A program made the translations under genes and the position numbers. The notes under the pieces were generated by a model that saw nothing but the letters and a program-made list of their open reading frames with translations, was not told the origin of the DNA and made no database searches. Positions 47,417 to 60,181 of a stretch of DNA of 64,000 nt are shown here, piece after piece (positions within the stretch are counted from its first letter, which is position 1; each line of letters begins with the position of its first letter). Origin of the DNA: Coprinus comatus (lineage: Eukaryota; Basidiomycota; Agaricomycetes; Agaricales; Agaricaceae); the NCBI GenBank assembly GCA_034638255.1, contig JAWPGT010000018.1, positions 372,001 through 436,000 on the forward strand. Reading direction: 5' to 3'.

Positions 47417-48883
47417 ATGGTATTTGCAGCAGCCCGTGCTACGGCACGCAAGGTTGCAAATGCCGTCACCCACCACGGTGGGCACAATGGGCCTGGTCAG
47501 TTTGTTGCCAATCGTATCCCCGGAGGCTCTCAAGTACGCTATGCGTCAACCATCCCACACCCACACCCGCCTAGCCTAGGCTCCTGCCCACCCAGACCGA
47601 TACGCTCTCCGCCTCACAGACTCTTCTCTCAATCCAAGAATCTGCTTACTTGGGTGTTTACCCAGCTCAGTGCTCCAGGGGTCCGAGTTCCAACAGGTAT
47701 AAACGGAGCGGGACGTTCTTTACATTACGGTGCTACTCCAACAATCAAATCCGGATTATCATTCCATGCCCGAACTGCTTTATCATCGGGAACTCGTATT
47801 CATTTACCCCGCCCCCCTTCCCCAGGCATCACAGTGGCTACCAATGTTGGTTTGGGAGTTGCAAGGAACTTCTCTACTGCTCGACCCATTTTCCAAAACT
47901 TGGCCGAGAATGTTCCTATGATCACTCGTGCCTTTTATGAGGCTGATCTTGATCTCAGGAAGGACACTACCATGAAGCAACTCCGAAGGAAGCGAGGAAC
48001 CAAGTCCTCGAAGAGCAAGGGCAAGGGCAAAGAGATGCTCAAACCCACTGATGCTAGCATCAGAACTATGTCTACTGACGAACAGGGTCAAGACAATGAG
48101 CAAGAGTTCACTCAATATTTCCATGATGTAGTCGCTCCCGTCACCACCAACTTGTACATCCCTATGGCACCCACTCCTCCATCGGGGGTTCCTCTTCCAA
48201 CGGATATAATTTACTCAGCAGATGGACCCAGCTTACTCCCTCTGTCACATCTTGGCTCTCACCATGCGTCTTGTCAGGCTCACGCTTCCCGTGTGTCAAG
48301 TTTGTTCCTCAGACTTGACCAAGCAAATGTTTGGAATCGTTCTGTCAAATATTCAGCCTATGGCCACGGAGGTGTATGTACTTTTCTCGTAGTTGAATTT
48401 ACCGGCTGGACAGAGAGTGATGTTAGGGCTGTTATTGGAGAGGCTGGGACTGGTTGGTGTTACTTGGAAGAAGTTAGGGATGGGGATGACAGTCTATCGG
48501 AATTATCTTCCATGATTGGACACCCAGAGCCGGAAACGGAAATCAAAGATGCAGGTTTTGACCCAACAGCCTCTTTCATCATGCCTACTTTAGACTTCTC
48601 GTCCGACTATCTTGACTCTATATCGTCCTCATTGGTCTCTTCTGAAGTATCATCTCGGGCAATGTCTCCGATACCAGATGATATGTTTGCCACGGCTATG
48701 CAGGTCGACTATAGTGATCCATGGTCCGATGCCGAGGATGTAACAGGGTCTACGTCGGATGGTTGTATGATCGACCCTCCGTCAGAAAACGGCTATGATT
48801 CGGACGGTGGAAGTGAGACTAGTTGGCAAAGCTTTGGAGCTTTGGAGTTCAGCTCTCATCATCTGAATAGGATGTCAGCTTAA
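47417..48883 (+). CDS. Large single-exon protein with mitochondrial-type N-terminus, unknown
   Basis: Uninterrupted frame; ATG at 47417 starts MVFAAARATARKVANAVTHH, a positively charged amphipathic segment typical of a mitochondrial presequence, and a further stretch VGLGVARNFSTARPIFQNLA is also presequence-like (RxFSTxR). An in-frame ATG at 47270 would add a different, less plausible leader. The middle has a basic run (LRRKRGTKSSKSKGKGKEM); the more conserved-looking part is YSAYGHGGVCTFLVVEFTGW and TESDVRAVIGEAGTGWCYLE. The C-terminal 120 residues are acidic, Ser-rich and probably disordered. I do not recognise the family. A regulator of mitochondrial or nuclear function is possible but unsupported. 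Confidence 0.7.
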   Translation: MVFAAARATARKVANAVTHHGGHNGPGQFVANRIPGGSQVRYASTIPHPHPPSLGSCPPRPIRSPPHRLFSQSKNLLTWVFTQLSAPGVRVPTGINGAGRSLHYGATPTIKSGLSFHARTALSSGTRIHLPRPPSPGITVATNVGLGVARNFSTARPIFQNLAENVPMITRAFYEADLDLRKDTTMKQLRRKRGTKSSKSKGKGKEMLKPTDASIRTMSTDEQGQDNEQEFTQYFHDVVAPVTTNLYIPMAPTPPSGVPLPTDIIYSADGPSLLPLSHLGSHHASCQAHASRVSSLFLRLDQANVWNRSVKYSAYGHGGVCTFLVVEFTGWTESDVRAVIGEAGTGWCYLEEVRDGDDSLSELSSMIGHPEPETEIKDAGFDPTASFIMPTLDFSSDYLDSISSSLVSSEVSSRAMSPIPDDMFATAMQVDYSDPWSDAEDVTGSTSDGCMIDPPSENGYDSDGGSETSWQSFGALEFSSHHLNRMSA

Positions 48884-49004
48884 TAAAAACATTTATTTAT
48901 CTTTATATTTATATTTTGTAAAATAAAATTTCGTTTCCAACTCTTTTTAATAAATTCATATTGACCAGCATATATTTGAATTGATGCTCGATCTCTTAAG
49001 GTCT

Positions 49005-49635
49005 TCAAGATTTGCCAAAGATGGTCGTGAAGTTAGTTCCCTTGAAACTTAAGAGAAGGGGGGAAATATTAGTGTTGTGCTTTACAATACTACTTGTAGA
49101 GATGATACTCACCCAAGGTAAGTATTTCCAGGATCTTCAAAGGCAATATATCCCCTATCATTTGCAAGTCCCAACTTGGCAGTCAACCATTCCGAAATCG
49201 ACTTGCTGTAAGCGGCTATCCTCTCAGGTTCAGAGCCATTCAAGCCAAGGCAGAGCTACATTTAAACAATAGATTCAGATCGGTGTGAATATATAATAAA
49301 GAGAAAGGATGCTGACGTACAACTCGGAGATTGTATGCAGGAGCATGAGTACCAGCGAAACTGATTGTCTCATTGTAATTGTATTGGGCAGTGAAATAGG
49401 CCTCAGGTTTTTGAAGTACTTCAGAGCCGAACTATAATAAAGTTTCTTTGGTTTAGTGGAATTCATTAGCATAGATAATTATTGCACAAACCTTGGATAA
49501 CTCCAAAACAAAGGCCTTGGGATCGTCGATCTAATGAATGTTTGAATAAGTTATAAGTATAGTCTAATCAGAAGTAATTGACGCCTCATGGAAAACACGG
49601 ACCTTAACGTTAGTTACGAGTTCGAGAGATGGCAT
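49005..49635 (-). CDS. Macrophage migration inhibitory factor-like tautomerase
   Basis: Five-exon gene for a ~122-residue MIF/tautomerase-superfamily protein. Spliced it reads MPSLELVTNVK, IDDPKAFVLELSK, FGSEVLQKPEAYFTAQYNYN with ETISFAGTHAPAYNLRV, LCLGLNGSEPERIAAYSKSI with GLANDRGYIAFEDPGNTYLG, and FKGTNFTTIFGKS. Every join is GT..AG and keeps phase. Pro2 (residue 1 after Met removal) is the catalytic base of the family; the DRGYI..DP and LG...TF elements match fungal MIF proteins, and the animal CALC redox motif is absent. No signal peptide, as in MIF, which is exported unconventionally in animals. Its fungal role is not known. Confidence 0.88.
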
Positions 49636-50246
49636 TGTTGGTATGAGATCAAGTGATGAATCGATGATATTGATATCGATATATCAGTAAGCCAGTGTTT
49701 TGATGTTGGGAAACTTGGGATTCAGCCGCTGGGAATGTACTTATACGAGTCGAGTACTTATATATAGGCTGTCCTATTTATGACGCCATTATTATTTCAT
49801 GTCCGTACGAAAGCACAGACTGGTCCTTATTCTCCGATCCTTGACGGTATTGTATATATTAGTAGGGGTCAATGAATTATATACCTTATCTCCCCGACTC
49901 GTTCCGCATGTTATCGCGTTTTTTCGCAAAGACGATCCGCCGGAGGACTGATACCATATCATACATACCCAGCAGTACTCAGTAACAAAAAATTATGTGA
50001 AATACACTAGACTTTAGCTTGCAATTCCAGGAGACATGCTTCACCTACGCGCAACTGCACTCAAGGTCGGTCTCATAAAGACCAGAGATAATCAAATAAT
50101 CAATAATCATAATACTACATACAATGAAAGAGTCCACTATGATTTCCTTAGTAGATAAATACCAAGTAACACCAAAATTATCTCGACTTCAAATATTCAA
50201 GTTACCACTATCCTTAATGTCCTATATGCAACAGTAGTGGTATAAC
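49636..50246. other. AT-rich intergenic region, MIF promoter side
   Basis: About 600 bp between the start of the MIF-like gene and the stop of the large amidohydrolase. It contains many short AT-rich segments and no frame that reads as a gene. Confidence 0.6.
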
Positions 50247-53200
50247 CTACTCAGGATTTATAGGAGGCATAACCTGTTTCCTTCCTTTAACGGGCCAAAC
50301 TTCTTCCATAGTAGTAGCATCCCATAAACGACCACCCCGAGCCACAAAAGCGATATCTGGAGAACGACTGATATCTCCATTCAAAATATCGACGTCAGTT
50401 GGATAAATGATATAATCTGCCAGTTTGCCTTCAGATATAGAACCTAATGAGGAAAACATTCCGAGCGTCTTGGCAGCGGAGGAAGTGGCGGCACGGATGA
50501 CCTAGAAAATGTTTGTTTATACTCAGATATATGCGTCAAATGTTAATGTTTCAGAGAAATTGGCGTACCTCGTAGTTGCTCAAACCACCGCGACTTGTGA
50601 ACCACATTTCAGCATGGTAGTTTAACCCAAGGGGAGGTTCACCATGGGCTCCAATGTGAGCCAATAGGCCCATATCTATCATTTTGGCTACTGAGGTTGA
50701 TGTGTTAGTGAAAGCAAATGCTGTGAGGTGGTTGTTAGAAGAAAAAAAGTAAATTACGAGAGCAAGCAAGTGGACTAACAGTTTCTGGGCCTTGCAGTAG
50801 ATTCAGTGACACCTTCCAAGATATCATGCCTTGTGAATCTGCGTAGTCTGTTCAAGTTTAGTCGATAATCATTAGTATAAGTACTTTCGAGATTAGGATG
50901 TTTCAATACTTACTTGGGATCGTTCGGTACGTCATAGTTAGCCCATACAAATTGCTCCCCGAAGGGTCCACCATAATTCACGATATGAGTTGGTGTTGAG
51001 CCAGTCCCACTCATAGCAAAGAGTTTGAGGACGTCGTCGTATAAAGTAGGTATGGGAATTGCATGTTCAACGGTGGTCATACCTGAGAGATAACAGAGGT
51101 CAAACAGAAGTCAGGAAGGCGGATTTTCATGATGGCTTACCGTCGACGATAAATGTGAGATCCCAATCGAACGTCATACCTCCCTCTGGAACGCAAAGCA
51201 TCGGTAGATTCTGGGCAGCAAGCAGTAACCTTTGACGTGAAGCACTATATACTCATGTCAGCGCCAAGTTCCTTAATGCTCGGTAACGAACTTCGTAGAC
51301 TTACCGAACCGGAAGCTGATAATTCTTGTACGAAATAGCGCCGGGTCCACCTTCAGCCTGAATTCTAACCAAAGCCTCCCTTGCTTCTTCTAGATCAATA
51401 ATGTCTTGATGGATCGAGGCTTCTCCAGCACCATAAATGACGTCCCCAACAGTGAAAATACGAGGTCCAATGTGCTGTCCACGTTCAACACGACTACGTT
51501 CGATAGGTGCTCTAACATTGTCGGCACTAGGACTATGGGAGTCACAGGGGATCAAGTCGTGGTCAACAATAATGGACAAGGTACTTACTTGTGCAAAGTC
51601 GTAATACCATAGGCAAGGAATGTCTCCAATTCCCAAGACTTAGTCGGATATCTCACACTGAAACCATTCCAATGCGCATGTACATCGATGAAACCAGGTA
51701 CGATAAGACCTGTTTTTATCATGAGTAACCTTGTCCATTGATATGATGAGAGTAATTAGGAGACTGACCTCCACGGGCATTGATCGTTTGCGCATGTACA
51801 GGAATCCGGATATCACTTGATGTTGTACCTACCGACTGAATAACACCGCCTCTCGTTACAATAACACCGTTACGAATCAAATCCTTTTCGACATCGCCTG
51901 TAGCCATAGTGAGGATGGTAGCATTAGTGATGACCAAAATGTCAGAGGCGGCTTCTTTTTTGAGTCGAGCAATGTCTGTACTATGTGCAACGTAGACATC
52001 CTGAAATTCCACTAACTTCGTAACGCAGTTGATTCCAAAATGGACAGGATCCGCTTCAATTTCTTTCGAGCATTTCTTCAAACTTTCTACTTTCAAAGAG
52101 TGGAGAAATTCACCTAACATAATAAACAGGTCAGTATATCACTTGGGATTCACGTTAGACAACATACCAAGGAACCAAAATACTGTTTTACCGTCCCTGC
52201 TCCATGTGATATCATGTCCACCATGCAAACTCAGTCTTGCAAGTCCTTTCGTAGCATTACCAGGTTTAGACCAAACAGCCTCTCCAGCTTCAATCTGATC
52301 ACCAGGAGCAACATAGACATGCATGAAATCAACAAAGGCTACATATTCTTTCCCCTTTTCACTCAAAGAAACGCTCAATTCGGCAGAGGTACGTCCGGTA
52401 ACAATGGTCGTTTGGTTGAACCCGCCATTCTCATTAGGTCCCTGCGCAATGTCGAGTGAGAAAGCGTTACCCGATTGTTGTACGATGAGTTCCTTGGCGC
52501 CATTAATGAATCGCATCTCCACACGATCGTTGGGATTAATTCCGGATGGGATATGTCGGAGGTTACGAATGATAATTTTGTCATTACCATGTGAGGGAAG
52601 TGTAATACCAGCAAGGTAGAGACCCGGATTGGCGGTGGCAATGAGATCTCCCGTGAGGTTATCACCATCACTTTTGATGAAAGCTAGGAGTCTCTCGGAT
52701 CCTTCACATTCGCAGAGGATGGGAGAGAAATATCTGCCGAGAGGTAAACCTTCGAGTTGGTGTACAGCCCCAGTTTCAATGTTGGCCAGTTCAAATGACG
52801 TGAATTTCGTATCAGACCATTGTGCGTGAAGGACGAATTCCTTCCTTCCATGAACAAAAGTAGGAGAGTAGTATGGAGCTTTATCATCGGCAACCGGGAT
52901 TTCAATTGTTCTCTTTGTTTTGATGTCCTGAATATAGGTTTTCCCTGCTCCTTCAAAGACTGCTTTATCGCCTACATCGCTAACACGAAGGTCTCTGAAT
53001 GCATGAACCTTTTGAGTAGCATTCCTCTCTTCCTTGAGAATGTCGAAGTTCTCGCGGCGAGTTTCTGCAATATTCTGTTCGATATGCGCAATGAATGGGA
53101 TGGGTGATGGGTCCTGGTCGGCCGCAACCTTCTCTCCTTGATTATTACGTGTGATAGGGACGTGATATATTTGACCAGCTGCCCATATAACAACAGCATC

Positions 53201-54732
53201 ATCCGAGGGTGTAAACGCAAAGGAAGGGTATGTTCCCATAGGTGCCGATATAATTGTCAAATCGTATGTTAGACCATGCCAGATGTTGTAGATAGAACCG
53301 GTCTTCAAATCCCTTGATGTTAGTATGATAATAAATCAGAGATCCATCATTCTGAGACGATTGATCAGACATACTTGAATACTAAAGCTTCTTTATCTCG
53401 TACACGTCGAACAAAGGCAAGTGTGCGTCCATCACGAGAAAGTTGGGGTCTACTGGCACCACCTGGGAAAGCATCAACGATGGTCTCGGTCCTGCCAGTT
53501 GTCAAGTTCTTTTGAGAGATAGAATATATTCCATTGTGAACATCTAAGGACCTATATTAGATATCATGAAAAAAAAAGAAACACGGGAATAGTGGGTTTA
53601 CCTTTACTGTAATCGAAAGTATTGGAATCCCGAATATTCTTCGCGAAAATTACGCTATCCTCGCCATTCCAGATATTCATTTCTGGGCCAATTTGTTGAC
53701 GTTCATAATCATCAACTGTCCATCCAAGTGGGAGTGTTCTTCCAACAACACGAGATCCACTACCAGCATTTATAGGCTCCTGTTGTCCATTCAAAGATGG
53801 AACGTCGTATTGCCAGCCTTCACCAGCTCCAATTGAACGACTTGAAGTATACCATTTCGTAGCGACAATCTTATTTCCAGAAGGATGGAATCTTGGGTCA
53901 GTCAAATATCTATAGGTTTCATTGGTGACCCTTCGTGCTAACAAAATTCCTCAGTCAAAGTTTCTCTAGTGTATACTTGAATCATACCTCCAGCACGACC
54001 TTCTCTCACCAACCGGTGATATTTCCTTCCCACAGTTTCCAAAACTCCTTGTTTGAAAAGGTTCTCCTCATACTGTTTGACATCAAGAGCAACCTGGAGT
54101 TCTTCATTTGTTGTATCTTTAGCACGAACATCCATAACTTCACAACCCTTCCATTCCATAACCCAAATATTCTCCAATCCCAATTCTGCATCACTCCTAA
54201 AGACAATACGATCGCCTTCAGGTGAGAAATGAGGGTCCACATCATGCGGAACGCCTAAGAGTACCGGACGCGCTCGAACCCTGTTAGTATGGCTGTTACG
54301 ACTGCGGATGTTGAGAGCCTCTTGACCCGGAAGACAATAAATATCACCAATCATATCAAAGATAATATCGCCAGAAGTCGGGTGAACGTCTAATCGTAAC
54401 CAAGTTCCTTCTGTAACATCGTATTCAAGAGTACGAGGATGAGGGAAATCAGTAGAAATGTCCCAAGGCGTTTGTTCCCTTAGGGGCCATATATTATCTT
54501 GCCATTCATCCGCTGGGTCCGCACGTTTTAAAGTTACAGGCTGGAGAGACCCTGTAGTAGTACGCAAGAACGACCAAGGTAATGGAAGTACAGTAGAGAG
54601 AGTTGCTGCAGTTGAAACCAAGATAAGATATGACAAGATGCGAAGACGCGTCGTATTCTTCTTCGATGTTGGTCTTGCGTTCGCTGGCAGACCAAGGACT
54701 GGCCCATCCCCATACCCAGTCTTGGTGGACAT
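50247..54732 (-). CDS. TolB-like beta-propeller plus amidohydrolase, membrane-anchored
   Basis: Very long protein (over 1,200 residues). An N-terminal hydrophobic segment near residues 41-65 (LSYLILVSTAATLSTVLPLP) suggests a signal anchor with the bulk outside the cytosol. Next come repeated propeller blades of the TolB/PD40 type (DVDPHFSPEGDRIVFRSDAE, DPRFHPSGNKIVATKWYTSS, ASRPQLSRDGRTLAFVRRVR, HDITWSRDGKTVFWFLG). The C-terminal third is an amidohydrolase: LIVPGFIDVHAHWNGF (HxH), ISYKNYQLPVR (probable carbamylated Lys), MTTVEHAIPIP and LLAHIGAHGEPPLG (His ligands), and FSSLGSISEGKLADYIIYPT at the end. About ten short introns. Homologous bacterial and fungal proteins exist but their substrates are unknown. 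Start at 54732; 54756 is an alternative. Confidence 0.83.
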
Positions 54733-54870
54733 GATGGGAGGAGTTAAAGGGCACACTATGTCCTGAGAATATTATATATGTTACCATATGGTTCTTCGCA
54801 ACTAAATGACATAACTACAGTAAGCACCGAGTACTCGAGAATATATATTAGGGTATCGTGGATTTACATG

Positions 54871-55598
54871 TTATGAAAATAGAGATATCTCAGGAGCCTT
54901 CAGAATTGTTCTAGTCAGGTTCTGGAAGCAAAAAATAGTGACAGAAATAACGTACCAGCCCTCTCGTTTCAAAAGCCAACCAATCACCCGTTCCTGTTGG
55001 TAGAAGTCCCATTTGTTGACACTTCCAAAGCCCAATACCCAGTCCCACCAGATGGAGCAGAAGAAACACAGTCTTTTGAAGGAAGAGTGTTGTAAACGCC
55101 TTGGGGTCCTCTCCTTCCGAAGCATATTGCGCAAAAGCTGTTGATATCATGAGTCAGAGCATCAGAATCTAAGAAGACTCACACGTACTATCATTCACTT
55201 TGAAGAAATTTGCGAATGGACCCCACAATAACATCACAATCACACCCATACTGAATATTTGAACTTGAGATCCCGACATATATAGCATGAACAAGTTCAT
55301 TGGTATTTGTTTAGCAGGTCCAATGGCAACGTCCCAAGCTCGTTTAGATTTGAGGGCATCTGATGATTTTGTAGGTCCTGTTCTTGTTTTGTCGGACTAT
55401 GAGTCGAATGTCAGCTAGACAGTTACTAGATAGAAGCGAGAAATAGCATACTGGTGGGTTCCATGGCTTATTGAAACTTGGGGGTGGTGGTAACGTCTTA
55501 GACCTAAGAACATTGAGCGTTTAGACCTCGACCTCATTTACACTACAGTTTACTGACTTGGAAGCCAAGTTGGAGTAGTCCAATGGTGTATGCAACAT
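54871..55598 (-). CDS. EMC4: ER membrane protein complex subunit 4
   Basis: Subunit of the EMC, which inserts tail-anchored and multipass proteins at the ER. Reads MLHTPLDYSNLASK, SKTLPPPPSFNKPWNPP, AWDVAIGPAKQIPMNLFMLY, SGSQVQIFSMGVIVMLLWGP and FAQYASEGEDPKAFTTLFLQ, then the second membrane helix LLLHLVGLGIGLWKCQQMGL and LPTGTGDWLAFETRG, the EMC4 signature. The 3' end depends on the last splice: donor gtacgt at 54952 and an acceptor at ..ctgaag give ETRGLAPEISLFS, while the nearer ccag adds eight residues in the same frame. Two membrane helices seen. Four introns. Confidence 0.9.
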
Positions 55599-55717
55599 GA
55601 TTGTACGAGAGAGAAGTGAATGACGCGCTGATATTTATCATCACGTGGAAGATATTTCAAAAGTAAAGAATAATTGAATTCCTAAAACAATGTACACGAA
55701 AAAAGAGTTCTAATAGA

Positions 55718-56921
55718 CTATGCTGATGGATGGGGAGTGTAACCACCAAATCCAGGCGGCGGTGGTGGCGCATACCCGCCATAAACAGGCATACCGGCTG
55801 GAGGTGGAGGTGGTCCACCAGACATTGGCATTCCCATCATCGGTGGCGCCATACCAGGCATAGTAGGGGGCTGCATAACTGTTTGTTGAGGAGTGAATCC
55901 AGGAGGTGGTGGAGGTTGAGCCAGTACACCAGCAAATTGCCCTTGATATGGTCCTTGGTATCCAGGCATAGGAGGGCGGGCTCCAAAAGCCATTGGAGCA
56001 GCTGGTGGTCGTGAACCAACAGGTAGAGCATTGTTTTTCCGTGCTTGAGCTGCGAGTAAACGTTCAGCTGAAGTTCCATGACGTTCACCCTTTCCGTCCT
56101 TTTTGAATGCATATTGTACTGTGATAGCTTTGTTCATGAGGAATTGTCCGTTCATAGATTCGATAGCTGCATCAGAAGCTTCAAAGTCTGTGTACGACAC
56201 AAAGCCATAGCCCTTGGATGTACCACTAGAAGGGTCGCGAGCAATCTAACAAAGAGGATGTTACTCGTGTAAAATTAAAGAATAGCGGCTGACTCACTTT
56301 TGCTGTTGTAGCCATCATACCGAAAGCACTGAACGTATCATAAAGCAGTCTCTCATCCACATTCTCGTCTAGATTTCCAATAAACAGGTTGGCGCCAACA
56401 TCAAGTTGCTTCTTGTCCGACGAAGCCTGGAGAAACACGAGAAAAAAGTGCAATGTTCAGTATACCGGTATAATGGATAAAGAACACGCAGTCCACAAGG
56501 TAGCTTTTTTTCATCTTGCTCCTTGCACAAAGGCATCATGTGGAACCTGCAACGAACCTTGTTAACCCGGATGGGCTTCCCCCATAATTTAATTTGATTC
56601 ATAATCTTACATGCGTATTCCGCATCGTCTTCAGTGAGGAATTCACAGAATCCGTAACCTTGGTGCGTCATTGAAATACGATCCTTTGGTAGATGAACAT
56701 TCACTAACTTTATAATGAGCTATTGAAGAAATATAATTTAAAACTAACTCACCGACAGGACCTGCCTGGAGCATTAATTCCCAAATGAGTGCATCTGAAC
56801 AGCGTTCGTCGAGATTACCCTAGGTTGAAAATGTATAAGACGGTGTGATTGACAACAGTTAAAGTAAACGCACCAGGTATACAGTGGCCTCTTGATTTCT
56901 GTCATCTTGTGGACGTGACAT
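55718..56921 (-). CDS. Splicing factor 3b subunit 4 (SAP49/Hsh49)
   Basis: U2 snRNP protein that binds pre-mRNA near the branch point. Starts [16 protein letters not shown], first [23 protein letters not shown] and [20 protein letters not shown], second [23 protein letters not shown] and [20 protein letters not shown], then a Pro/Gly/Met-rich C-terminal tail ([20 protein letters not shown]) as in the family. Five introns or so (56921 down to 56200), with the last exon (55718-56200 region) coding RRM2 end and tail. Length and layout match SF3B4. Confidence 0.93.
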
Positions 56922-57942
56922 GATTGAAAGGACTTAGAATAATATTTGGAAGGCGATGAACTGTACAAACATATTCGGTTTGTTTACTTGTGCTTGGTTT
57001 CAAAGTCCATAGCTTGCTGTGACCACTGGGTGTTTCGTTTGTCTTTCACTTCCGCCCGGACAGAAATAATCAGCAAATGTATGAATCTTAGACGTTTGGC
57101 ACTACGGCTCCCAAAAATTGGAAAAATGGGGTCTAAACACGCGTTCCTAGCAGTCCCTTTGGTGACATGGCTGGCTCTGGCACTATCGTCTGGATGACAT
57201 TGCATACTTCACCCCTCTCGACTTGCAATTACCTATAACGAGCATATATTACAAAGACCTCATTACACTTTGCCTACACAACGAAAGCCAGAAACCGACC
57301 TCACAAAACAAAACATTCTAAATATAGAACAAGTACTTTGTATTTTTGTTCCTTGCAACCAACGCGGCACAATAAGTAATTATTCTCTTTTAATTCAGTT
57401 TCTACACTTCGAGGTTCGTGGGTGACCGCATACAGATTGCTTATGTGCTCTCATTTCCAAAACAAAAGTGTATCAAAGCTGTCATGAACTTTAACTTGTC
57501 CCATCTTCGAAACAAAAAAGAAGCCTCTCCCAAACCGTGTGGTGCAAGAGGTCCCACACTTACATCATTCAAAATGTAACATATCAAAAACAAAAGGACA
57601 GATATATCTAATATCGGTTACTAGGAAGGAGGGAAGATCATAATAATAACTCAAGAACACGAACATAACAATTTACCCACCTCCTGATCTCATTCAAATA
57701 ACAACATTCACCCGGAATGTCAGTCTATGACAGCCCCTATCAATCAAAAAAGGAAGAATTACTTGAAATCTACTTTGCGTTCTCGGCCTCGGCAATGACG
57801 GGTAGTGGATACCGTTAAAGAGGTCTAAAACAAATATAAAAAAACACAATGACCACCCTCTTTTCTGTATCCCCCCTCAAAATCCTTTAACGGAATCTCC
57901 CAATCCTTTCACGACACACTCTTTTACAACCCAAAAAACACA
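56922..57942. other. 1 kb intergenic region with TATA box at its right end
   Basis: No gene recognised; short frames on either strand lack family features. A TATA-like TATAAAA at 57835-57841 lies 108 bp before the next start codon. Confidence 0.6.
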
Positions 57943-58385
57943 ATGCAATTCTGGAGCCATCTCTTAAACCTATTCATTCTATCTTCCTTCCTCCTTGTCC
58001 AAGTTCTCTCCGACTCTTCAGTTGACTCGCCGACACTCGTCGTACGAAATGATAACAATATTCCTAATATCCCCCATACCCACACACCTAACTCCGAATC
58101 ACAATTTCTACCCACGCCAACTACTGAACTCCCACTACCCCTAAATCGACAAATATACAAGCATAAACGGGTCGGTGTTAGAGTGGTAGACAAACGTATC
58201 GGTCGTCCTCTCAAACAATTCAAAATGGAACGTCGATCCAAATACAAGGGTCATGGTCAGGGCAGACCATCACCATCACCATCACCCTCACCGTAAGTAT
58301 TCCATTATAATAAACATTCAGTTGAAACCATGGTCACATTTTTTTCAGATGGGCTCAATCATATTATTACGGAAATTCCCGTTAG
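57943..58385 (+). CDS. Candidate small secreted protein with dibasic sites
   Basis: MQFWSHLLNLFILSSFLLVQ is a classic signal peptide (basic-poor start, 15-residue hydrophobic core). The mature part is Pro/Thr/Asn-rich and then strongly basic, with KR or RR pairs at HKR|VGV, DKR|IGR and MERR|SK that resemble Kex2 cleavage sites, and a PSPSPSPSP run. Read through, the frame stops at 58296, but a strong donor gtaagt and a pyrimidine-rich acceptor tttttttcag join it in frame to WAQSYYYGNSR and a TAG at 58383. The spliced protein is about 127 residues. No cysteine pattern. Could be an effector, a structural peptide or a processed peptide precursor; unknown. Confidence 0.6.
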
Positions 58386-59371
58386 GGCGATCTCAACTGA
58401 AACTGTCCTTCACTTATTTCTTAAGGCCTCACGGGCGCTTAAATTATATTTTCGATAACCCCGTCCCTGAATAGAGTTTGGACAAATAACTTGGAAAACT
58501 TTCCTCCGGTTTTGCAGGAACATTGGTTATACTTACCTACATTCATTTTTTTTTGGACATTTCGATGATATTATACAGGATTCTTCTTAAATATATAGTT
58601 ATATTTCCAATATTATCAAAACGGACACTGTACTTTCCATTTGTATTTCATTCTTGAATAAGGATATTTGAATGAGGTTCGCAACTCTACCTGTCTTCGA
58701 ACCTGAAAGCATGAAGACCTGATAGACTTCCATCAAATCCTTGATTGAATTTAAGCTCAGTAATTAATTCACTTTGTGAACTGTACTTTCACTTTCACGT
58801 TCTTTGACATGAGAAACAGATACTTACGAGGATCAACTACACATTAATTATCCACTTAATTATCCAATTCTGATTTAAGACCAAAAGCACAGGGTCATCT
58901 ATACTGGTGAATTACCACCCATCTGGCAACTAAACGAAAAGTAGAAGACCAAAGCGCTCTGAATTCCAAAAGAGAAAAGAAACCAAAAGAAAAGAAAACA
59001 GTACAACACAAAAAAACAATGATAGCAAGTCTTCTTATATCCTGCTGCCCCACATCCTTAAGAAACTGCAATGAATTCTCTCTTTAAGATATGAGCCATT
59101 TCAAGGCCTCTCCTTCGAACACTCGGATGGCACATGATACAGAAAAAAAGAGAAGAAAAGATGACTGAACTAACTGTTAAAGCAGACAATGAACCGTAAA
59201 GAAGAGGAAACAAAGGGAAGGAAAAAAAAAAAAAAGAAATATAAGGCAATGGCGGATATATGACCAGATTGGGATGGGCGTGACTTTGGGTCGTAAGAGT
59301 AAGCGTAAGAAAGTAGGTAAAATGGGCCGAAGTCCTATCGTCAATTGTGGCAACGTCATGAGCGGAAATAA
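58386..59371. other. Intergenic region, 1 kb
   Basis: AT-rich, with homopolymer A and T runs and no convincing frame. Contains the 3' flanks of the secreted-protein gene and of CDC42. Confidence 0.6.

Positions 59372-60181
<810 letters not shown>

Noticed and set aside
49012..49272. 86-codon plus-strand frame
   Set aside because: Antisense to the spliced MIF-like gene.
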